From positions 1 through 5,158 of the forward strand of contig JACMOA010000056.1 of NCBI GenBank assembly GCA_014378225.1: a stretch of DNA of 5,158 nucleotides, written 5' to 3'. Below the pieces are notes generated by a model. That model worked only from the letters and a program-made list of their open reading frames with translations. It did no database searches and was not told where the DNA came from. The position numbers and the translations under genes were made by a program. Below are positions 1 through 4,629 of the stretch, piece after piece. Each line of letters starts with the position of its first letter. Within the stretch, counting starts at the first letter, position 1. The stretch comes from Deinococcales bacterium. GTDB lineage: Bacteria > Deinococcota > Deinococci > Deinococcales > Deinococcaceae.

Positions 1-122
1 GCTTTGTCCAAGACGCGGACAGGCCCGGTAGGTGCCGCTTTGTCCAAGACGCGGACAGGCCCGGTAGGTGCCGCTTTGTCCAAGACGCGGACAGGCCCGG
101 TAGGTGCCGCTTTGTCCAAGAC
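1..122. repeat. 36-bp tandem repeat array (3 full units plus partial), open at the left window edge
   Basis: Three identical 36-bp units start at 1, 37 and 73, followed by a 14-base partial unit at 109-122 that then diverges. Each unit begins GCTTTGTCCAAGACGCGGAC and ends GGTAGGTGCC. No spacers separate the units, so this is a minisatellite and not CRISPR. Copies are perfectly identical, suggesting recent expansion or active homogenisation; the array probably continues to the left. The unit length is a multiple of three and is open on the plus strand (a 12-residue peptide repeat), but that frame continues as the antisense of trmH and has no support as a gene. GGACA and TGTCC in adjacent units could pair as hairpin arms. 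The array ends about 20 bases past the trmH stop codon. Confidence 0.95.
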
Positions 123-141
123 AGCGGAACACGTAACGGAA

Positions 142-843
142 TCAATCGGAATCCGTATCACTCATCGCCAAATCACCCAGCAGCTCGAGGTCCGAGGCTT
201 TAACCAGCATCCCTTCCTCGTCCAACCCTGGATAACCCTCACCGCGCTCCCGGTAGATGGCGGCCAAATCCGGGTAAAGCCATTCAAAAATAAGGTGCTC
301 GAGCGCGTTCCCCACAATTTGCGGCTCTGCGTACATCCCCTTCTCGAGTCGCTGGCGCTGCGCCTCAAACAAAATTGTTGCGGCAGCCACCGACACATTC
401 AGGCTTTGCACCATGCCCAGCATCGGAATCAAGATGTTGGCGTCAGCAGCCTCGGCAGCGGCGCTCGAGACACCCCATTTTTCTGCACCCAGCAAAATTA
501 CGGTGGGCAGGGTGTAGTCCGGCGTTCTGTAGTCGGTGGAACGCTCGGACAGGTGAGTGGCCAAAACCTGATAGCCCTGACCCTGAAAGCTCGAGATGGT
601 CTCTAGGGCGCTACGGTGGACGTTTAAGGGAACCCACTTTTCCGCGCTGCCACTGGTGGCGTTGAAGGTGGGCAAGCCCCCACGCGGAGCGACTGCGTGC
701 GCCTCGAGCACACCCACTGCGTCACAGCTCCTGAGAATGGCGCTCAGATTGTGCGGCTTGTGGACCTCCTCGAGCAATACCGTGAGGGTGGGTTGGCGCT
801 GGGAGAGGACTTTTTTGATTTTCTCGAGTCGGGTTTTTTTCAT
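142..843 (-). CDS. trmH: tRNA (guanosine(18)-2'-O)-methyltransferase TrmH
   Basis: A SPOUT-class enzyme predicted to transfer a methyl group from S-adenosylmethionine to the 2'-OH of G18 in the tRNA D-loop, in the cytoplasm. All three trefoil-knot motifs are visible. Motif 1 is NLSAILR at residues 32-38, with the catalytic Arg38. Motif 2 is GAEKWGVS at 119-126, with Glu121. Motif 3 is [17 protein letters not shown] at 139-155, with Ser147 and Asn149. From memory of the Thermus thermophilus protein these equal Arg41, Glu124, Ser150 and Asn152, a constant offset of three. Residues 20-170 are close to that enzyme. At 233 residues it is about 40 longer than the 194-residue Thermus protein; the extra is an acidic C-terminal tail from about residue 185. 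ATG at 843 is the only sensible start, but no clear ribosome-binding site precedes it. A terminator separates it from the upstream co-directional gene. Confidence 0.95.
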   Translation of the reverse strand: MKKTRLEKIKKVLSQRQPTLTVLLEEVHKPHNLSAILRSCDAVGVLEAHAVAPRGGLPTFNATSGSAEKWVPLNVHRSALETISSFQGQGYQVLATHLSERSTDYRTPDYTLPTVILLGAEKWGVSSAAAEAADANILIPMLGMVQSLNVSVAAATILFEAQRQRLEKGMYAEPQIVGNALEHLIFEWLYPDLAAIYRERGEGYPGLDEEGMLVKASDLELLGDLAMSDTDSD

Positions 844-855
844 GGAGAGGTGGTG

Positions 856-869
856 AGTTATCAGTTTTC
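856..869. repeat. Degenerate heptanucleotide repeat upstream of trmH
   Basis: Two consecutive 7-base units, AGTTATC and AGTTTTC, lie 13-26 bases upstream of the trmH start codon. They resemble the decayed heptad repeats at 932-959 and 2575-2596. With only two units, chance is possible. Confidence 0.4.
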
Positions 870-908
870 GGTCAAGAAATGTTTTGCTCGAGGGTGGGTT
901 GGTATAGT

Positions 909-932
909 AAAAATCGGGTCCGCTCGAGACCC
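909..932 (-). terminator. Rho-independent terminator of the HRDC-fusion gene
   Basis: Read on the minus strand, GGGTC and GACCC form a five-base-pair GC-rich stem (six with a U-G pair) around a loop containing CGAGC. It is followed by GA and five Ts. It starts 20 bases past the stop codon at 952, the right place to end transcription of that gene and to separate it from trmH. A CTCGAG palindrome (923-928) makes up the loop and part of one arm. Confidence 0.75.
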
Positions 933-959
933 ACTAATCACTAATCGCTAATTACTCAC
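932..959. repeat. Heptanucleotide repeat at the end of the HRDC-fusion gene
   Basis: On the plus strand four 7-base units follow in register: CACTAAT, CACTAAT, CGCTAAT, TACTCAC. The TAA stop of the minus-strand gene at 952-954 lies inside the array, so the repeat has either supplied or abuts the stop codon. Related degenerate heptads occur at 856-869 and 2575-2596. Confidence 0.7.
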
Positions 960-2520
960 CCAACACCTCGAGCATGGCCACGCCATACCGGGCCACCCGC
1001 TCAGTCCCCATTCCTTTGGCGGAAATCAGCTCCTCGAGCGTATGCGGATTGCGCTTGGCGATTTCGGCCAGGGTCGCGTTGCTGGCGATGATGAAGCGCG
1101 AAACACCCAGTTTTTTGGCTTCTTCGTTGCGCCAGTCTCGCAGGCGGTTGTAGCGCCTCAGCTCGAGTTCGTCCAGGCCCTCGGCGGGGTCCTGCTTGGC
1201 AGGTTCAAACCCCTGCGGAGACCCCTGGGGTTCCTGCGAAGCTTCTGGAACGGGTTCGGGGCGGGGCGCTTTGGAACCCCGTCCCCTGGCGTCTTCACGC
1301 GGTTGGCGCGGTTGAGGTGGAGGCCGCGATTCATTGCGGGTTGCGCCCCGCAGTGGGCGTACATAAGTGTTCTCAAGTTCGGGTGGCTCGAGCGCCTCTG
1401 TTGCGGTAGAAAGATTGACGTGTAGCGGCTCGAGGGCGGGTTCAGGGTCGTTCTGGAGCTGGCCCAAACCCCGATTCTCGAGCGACGGAGGATTAATGGG
1501 TGCGTAGGCGGGTGCAGGCGCGTAAAACGGCGCGTCGTGCTCGGAGAGGGCATCTTTGCTTGCACGGTTCTGCGTGGTTAGGGGAGTAATAATTCGGCCC
1601 AGACCCTCGAGCCGATTCTGGTCAGGTCGGTTTTTCTCGAGCGGCACTGAGTTACCAAACGGAGCAGGGTCCGCGTAAGGGGCGTGACCATAGTTCGCCA
1701 GCGCCGCGATAAGGTCGCCCAGCAGGGCTTTGGGTTCCTCAATGCCCACCGAAAGCAGCGCGTGGTCTTCTCTCAATTGATAGGCGGACTCGGTGGCCCC
1801 GAGCTGCATTCCGGTAAACAAAGTGAGGTTGTACAGTGCCGCGTGGTCGCGCAGCTCAAGGCGCAGCACCCCACCGCCCACCTTGTGCATACTCTTGATA
1901 GCGGGATGGCGCTCTAAACTGACAAACAACAAATCAGCCGTGGCTCGAGCGCGCTCGAGCCGCAGACTGAGTGTGCTCATACCGCTGACTGCCAGCAAAC
2001 TTTCGATGGTTCCCGGAGGAATACGGCCCACCGAAAGCTCCTCGTAAAGTGACTGAGACCCGGTGGACAGCAAAGCCGGACTCAAGTCTCCGTGTCCACT
2101 GAGCGCGGCGCTATGACCGTAGTACACCAAGTCTGCGCCGCTCGAGCCGCGTCCCGGCTCGAGGGTGCTGTCTAACAAGACAAGTGCGCCCTGAGCGCGT
2201 GCGCCCTCGAGCAATTTGGGAGTGACTCTCGAGGTCCAAATGAGCCGGACTCCGCGCCAATGATGCTCTGTAAGGTCCAGCTCAAGCGGATTGATGCGTT
2301 CCACCGCCAGTCCGACTTTGTTCCAGGTATCCAGCAGGGGCGGAGCTTGTTCGTCTATCAGCACCCGCTCACCGCCCATCAAAAGTTTGGATAGGGTGTG
2401 CAGCGCAGCACTTGCGTTAGCGTAAGCCAGCGCATAAGGAAGCCCCTCGAGCGATGCTACTGCCGATTCCAGACTGTCACGCGGACCTGAAAGCGCCCCG
2501 ACAATGTTGAGTGAATTCAC
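952..2520 (-). CDS. Degenerate Cys/Met-metabolism PLP-enzyme-like domain fused to a C-terminal HRDC domain; function unknown
   Basis: Residues 1 to about 278 follow the cystathionine gamma-synthase-like fold (PLP fold type I). GPRDSLESAVASLEG (12-26) matches the family N-terminus, LLDST (115-119) carries the Asp that would contact the PLP ring nitrogen, and LLSVGIEEP (255-263) matches the conserved C-terminal strand. However, the lysine segment HSATKYxxGHxD is replaced by HSAALSGHGD (136-145), two residues shorter and without lysine. The substrate-binding Arg of the RLSVGIE motif is Leu255. It should therefore not be an active PLP enzyme. Residues about 280-448 are a Pro/Ala/Glu/Arg-rich, probably disordered linker. 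Residues 449-522 are an HRDC domain, the helical nucleic-acid-binding module of RecQ and RNase D. A DNA- or RNA-linked role is inference. The start is GTG at 2520, without a ribosome-binding site but with a -10 box seven bases upstream, suggesting a leaderless mRNA. Confidence 0.85.
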   Translation of the reverse strand: MNSLNIVGALSGPRDSLESAVASLEGLPYALAYANASAALHTLSKLLMGGERVLIDEQAPPLLDTWNKVGLAVERINPLELDLTEHHWRGVRLIWTSRVTPKLLEGARAQGALVLLDSTLEPGRGSSGADLVYYGHSAALSGHGDLSPALLSTGSQSLYEELSVGRIPPGTIESLLAVSGMSTLSLRLERARATADLLFVSLERHPAIKSMHKVGGGVLRLELRDHAALYNLTLFTGMQLGATESAYQLREDHALLSVGIEEPKALLGDLIAALANYGHAPYADPAPFGNSVPLEKNRPDQNRLEGLGRIITPLTTQNRASKDALSEHDAPFYAPAPAYAPINPPSLENRGLGQLQNDPEPALEPLHVNLSTATEALEPPELENTYVRPLRGATRNESRPPPQPRQPREDARGRGSKAPRPEPVPEASQEPQGSPQGFEPAKQDPAEGLDELELRRYNRLRDWRNEEAKKLGVSRFIIASNATLAEIAKRNPHTLEELISAKGMGTERVARYGVAMLEVLGE

Positions 2521-2527
2521 GAGAGTC

Positions 2528-2533
2528 AGTATA
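2528..2533 (-). promoter_or_regulatory. Candidate -10 box (TATACT) for leaderless transcription of the HRDC-fusion gene
   Basis: On the minus strand TATACT is followed by seven bases (GACTCTC) and then the GTG start codon at 2520. That spacing places the transcription start at or next to the start codon, the arrangement known for leaderless genes in Deinococcus and Thermus. There is no Shine-Dalgarno sequence. A perfect TTGACA lies at 2540-2545 but only six bases from the -10 box, too close to be its -35 element. Confidence 0.6.
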
Positions 2534-2574
2534 CCGCTTTGTCAAGATTGGGTCGGACGCGCTCGAGAGTGTTG

Positions 2575-2596
2575 GTAATGAGTGGGGAGTAATGAG
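2575..2596. repeat. Degenerate heptanucleotide repeat in the gap upstream of the HRDC-fusion gene
   Basis: On the plus strand GTAATGA, GTGGGGA, GTAATGA and a further G follow with exact 7-base period. The units are related to those around the gene's stop codon at 932-959 (GAGTAAT and TAGTGGG on the minus strand), so the gene is bracketed by decayed heptad repeats. Confidence 0.55.
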
Positions 2597-2741
2597 CCAG
2601 AAACGTTGGGGAAAGCCCTCTAAATGAGAAAGCTACAGAACAAGCTAATTTTGAATTGACCTCTTTTGTAAGTTCAAATTTTATGAAGCGCAGAACGTGT
2701 AAAACACTGCTCACAGCTCATTGTTCGCGGACAAGCCTGAC

Positions 2742-2803
2742 ACGGCATTTCCCTCAGCTCCAGATGAGAGATTTTTTCTGCGTGGAGTTACGGGAAATGC
2801 TGT
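2742..2803. other. Long imperfect hairpin in the intergenic region; possible structured RNA or small inverted-repeat element
   Basis: ACGGCATTTCCC (2742-2753) pairs with GGGAAATGCTGT (2792-2803) over 12 positions, with one G-T. After a symmetrical 2-by-2 internal loop a second stem forms between 2756-2762 and 2783-2789 (seven pairs, one G-T), leaving a 20-base apical region. Nested stems with a balanced internal loop look like a folded RNA or a compact inverted-repeat element. On the plus strand TTGACC (2656-2661) lies 17 bases from the weak -10-like TTTTAT (2679-2684), which could transcribe it. Its right arm directly abuts the hydrolase terminator. No known riboswitch or RNA family was recognised. 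Confidence 0.5.
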
Positions 2804-2837
2804 AAAACCAGAAACCCCCACTCGAGCGGGAGTTTCT
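2804..2837 (-). terminator. Rho-independent terminator of the alpha/beta hydrolase gene
   Basis: A 28-base inverted repeat at 2810-2837 is centred exactly on a CTCGAG palindrome: AGAAAC and GTTTCT form the base, one mismatch follows, then CCC/GGG, with the palindrome at the apex. On the minus strand it is followed by GG and four Ts (2804-2807). It lies 19 bases past the hydrolase stop codon. On the plus strand the following sequence is only weakly T-rich, so its main direction should be minus. Confidence 0.75.
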
Positions 2838-2856
2838 GTTCTATTGGGTTTGTACT

Positions 2857-3735
2857 TTATTTGATGTTTTGAGCAGCCCAGTCCAGAATTGCTTTGTTCG
2901 AGGCGGTAGCCATCTCCACGTTGACCGCGTGCGCTGCACCAGGAATGACCACGAGTTTACTGCCCACGATATTCTGGGCCATCTTTTGCGAAAATACCAT
3001 CGGATACAACGTGTCCTCCTGACCCACCACAATCAGGGTGGGAACCCGAATGGTTTTGAGAGTAGGCAGGCTGTCTGGACGGGTTGCCAACGCATTGGTT
3101 GCCTGTTTGATGCCCTCGAGCGAGGACGCTTTCATCAGGGTCTCGATGAACTTCTTGGTGTTGGGCATAGACGCGGCAGTTTTACCGGTAATCATGTCCT
3201 TGATTAGTTCTGGCACGATGGATTTAACCCCGTAAGCCTGGGCTTGCAGTGACATTCCCTTCCACAGATTTTGCTCGGTAATGGAGGCGGGGTTGGCGAG
3301 GGTGGCAATCAGAACCATACCGCTGAAGCGCTCCGGGGCTTTGCGGTACAGGTCCAGGGTGATTTGACCACCCAAGCTCATTCCGCCAATCACAGCCTTC
3401 TTGATTCCCAGTTTGTCCATGACCGCCAACGCATCGTTGGCGTAAGTGCCAATGGAACCGGGGTCGGCTTTGTCGGTAGTGCTCTGGCTAAATCCACGCA
3501 AGTCTACCGTGACGACCTGATAATTCTTGCTCAGCGCGGCGACGTTATCCCGGAAAAAGTTTCCATTCAGGGGAAAGCCGTGAATCAGGAACATAGCAGG
3601 TCCCTGACCCGTGCTCGAGTAGTGAATGCGTGCGCCGTCCACGTCCACAAAGCCTTCCTGAGTGGTCTGGGCTAAAGCGCTCGAGCCAGCCATGAGCGCG
3701 GTGACGACGGCGATAATAACAATGCGTTTTGACAT
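2857..3735 (-). CDS. Secreted alpha/beta-fold hydrolase
   Basis: A 292-residue serine hydrolase of the alpha/beta fold, closest in look to the enol-lactonase / haloperoxidase-like esterase group; the substrate cannot be told. Residues 1-22 are a Sec signal peptide with a basic start (MSKR), a hydrophobic core and an ALA-Q cleavage site, so the enzyme is exported. HGFP (52-55) supplies the oxyanion region. The nucleophile is Ser120 in GGMSLGG. Asp241 in GQEDTLYP and His269 in GAAHAVN complete the triad. A cap domain fits residues about 145-215. ATG at 3735 was chosen over the in-frame start at 3804 because it gives a clean signal peptide and has a GAGGA ribosome-binding site; the longer form would add 23 residues in front of it. 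The gene stands alone, with a terminator downstream. It has only three CTCGAG sites, fewer than its neighbours, hinting at a different history. Confidence 0.9.
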   Translation of the reverse strand: MSKRIVIIAVVTALMAGSSALAQTTQEGFVDVDGARIHYSSTGQGPAMFLIHGFPLNGNFFRDNVAALSKNYQVVTVDLRGFSQSTTDKADPGSIGTYANDALAVMDKLGIKKAVIGGMSLGGQITLDLYRKAPERFSGMVLIATLANPASITEQNLWKGMSLQAQAYGVKSIVPELIKDMITGKTAASMPNTKKFIETLMKASSLEGIKQATNALATRPDSLPTLKTIRVPTLIVVGQEDTLYPMVFSQKMAQNIVGSKLVVIPGAAHAVNVEMATASNKAILDWAAQNIK

Positions 3736-3740
3736 AATTT

Positions 3741-3746
3741 TCCTCG
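3741..3746 (-). promoter_or_regulatory. Ribosome-binding site of the hydrolase gene, overlapping a CTCGAG palindrome
   Basis: On the minus strand CGAGGA lies five bases before ATG at 3735. The GAG of the overlapping CTCGAG (3743-3748) forms part of the Shine-Dalgarno sequence. This site decides the start codon at 3735. Confidence 0.75.
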
Positions 3747-3756
3747 AGAAGATGGG

Positions 3757-3765
3757 ATTTAAATA
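3757..3765 (-). promoter_or_regulatory. Weak candidate -10 region of the hydrolase gene
   Basis: TATTTAAAT on the minus strand, ending 21 bases upstream of the ATG, is the most A/T-rich block near the start. No good -35 element lies 16-18 bases further upstream, so this is only a tentative promoter. Confidence 0.3.
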
Positions 3766-3933
3766 GGAACGCAAACGGGTTATAAGGCGCACAACTCGAG
3801 CCACGTCCTGCCCTGCTTCTGCCCGCCCCGCACAATAGTTGGGGGTGACTTTTCTAGCTTAGGGAAAGGTCTGACTGCGCGGGATGAGCATTGATGGGGC
3901 TACCCTCATAGATGTAGATGGGCTAAAAACCGT

Positions 3934-3983
3934 GTAAAGCTCGAGTAAAGCTCGAGTAAAGCTCGAGTAAAGCTCGAGTAAAG
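3934..3983. repeat. 11-bp tandem repeat placing four CTCGAG palindromes one helical turn apart
   Basis: Four identical units GTAAAGCTCGA start at 3934, 3945, 3956 and 3967, followed by a partial fifth (GTAAAG, 3978-3983). The CTCGAG cores lie at 3940, 3951, 3962 and 3973. The 11-bp period is close to one turn of B-DNA, so all four palindromes face the same side. The array is 47 bases past the stop codon of the type ISP remnant and about 200 bases upstream of the hydrolase start. No terminator or coding role is evident. The same 11 bases (CTCGAGTAAAG) recur once at 4513-4523. Confidence 0.95.
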
Positions 3984-4029
3984 TTGAACTCTAAAAATCC
4001 TGGCTCGAGGGTCATTCCTGCGCTTCGGT

Positions 4030-4560
4030 CTAACTCCACACACCCTCGAGCGTATTTGCATAATTGAGGTCCAAATCAGCCTCGAGCGATACCAAAACCG
4101 CCAGCCGTTTGACGGTGCTCGAGAATTCCCGCGCTTCTTCATTTGTGAGCGCACGTTTCAGCACCCTTGCGTCCCGATAACTGAGCCACTTTTTGAGCAC
4201 CTGATAACCGCCGATGGTGTAGTTCCACACGCTCGAGGGAACATCGGCCCAATACGCCACACTATTCAGGTAAACATCCACCACTTCAGCCAAATCAGCC
4301 CCGCGCCGCTCGAGCAGTCCACGCCCCTGCATCACCCCGGTCTTTGTAGGATTACCCCAACTGGCCGTCACTTCCAGGTCTGCGCTCGAGAGCTGTCCAC
4401 CTCTCTTGCGTGCGAGTTTGCCCATACCTTTCACGCTTTCAGAGAAACTGGGGTTTTCACCGTCTAGCAGGTCAGCAATTCGTGCGCCCAACACCGCAGA
4501 GGCCATCAGGCGCTCGAGTAAAGCGTTGGATTCATTTCTGCCAAACCCAATGGGAATGGC
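4030..4560 (-). pseudogene. C-terminal remnant of a type ISP restriction-modification enzyme
   Basis: Type ISP enzymes (LlaGI-like) are very large single polypeptides with nuclease, helicase, methyltransferase and C-terminal target-recognition domains. Only the end of the last domain is present. The diagnostic block is VWNYTIGGYQVLKKWLSYR (residues 93-111 counted from ATG at 4506), preceded by VDVYLNSVAYW and by VTASWG and GRG, and followed by LTNEEAREF, in the order usual for the family. Similarity continues upstream of ATG 4506 (IPIGFGRNE, like the family's RIPLP segment) up to a TGA at 4561-4563, and then the divergent MFS gene starts. The nuclease, helicase and methyltransferase parts are missing, so it cannot restrict or methylate by itself. 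The frame is otherwise intact; expression as a 158-residue protein from ATG 4506 is possible, though no ribosome-binding site is seen. Confidence 0.8.
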
Positions 4561-4576
4561 TCAAACCGCAAGTACG

Positions 4577-4593
4577 TGCTCGAGCAATTCGAG
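4577..4593. promoter_or_regulatory. Operator-like inverted repeats between the type ISP remnant and the MFS gene
   Basis: TGCTCGAGCA (4577-4586) is a perfect 10-base palindrome. Overlapping it, CTCGA (4579-4583) and TCGAG (4589-4593) form a second inverted repeat with a five-base spacer. GTAC occurs just outside at 4572-4575 and 4593-4596. The site is about 40 bases upstream of the MFS start and could bind a dimeric regulator, but CTCGAG is so common here that this may be incidental. Confidence 0.35.
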
Positions 4594-4629
4594 TACAAAA
4601 ACCCCACCTACCCCTTAAGCTGGCTTCAG

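Noticed and set aside
1..122. CRISPR array
   Set aside because: The 36-bp units are directly contiguous with no spacers, so this is a tandem repeat.
4..606. Plus-strand 200-codon reading frame through the repeat array
   Set aside because: Most of it is antisense to the strongly supported trmH gene, and its first part is only the translated 36-bp repeat.
870..906. trmH promoter from TTGACC (870-875) or TATACC (901-906) on the minus strand
   Set aside because: Neither has a partner element at a workable distance, so no promoter was called for trmH.
2528..2545. TTGACA plus TATACT as a standard -35/-10 promoter
   Set aside because: The two hexamers are only six bases apart; a functional pair needs about 17. 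Only the TATACT box was kept.
2526..2714. Small minus-strand gene of 62 codons
   Set aside because: It has a GTG start, no ribosome-binding site, no recognised domain, runs through the heptad repeat and overlaps the -10 box of the HRDC-fusion gene. Coding is not excluded but has no support.
3736..3804. Longer hydrolase start at 3804
   Set aside because: It would bury the signal peptide behind 23 extra residues and ignores the good ribosome-binding site before ATG 3735.
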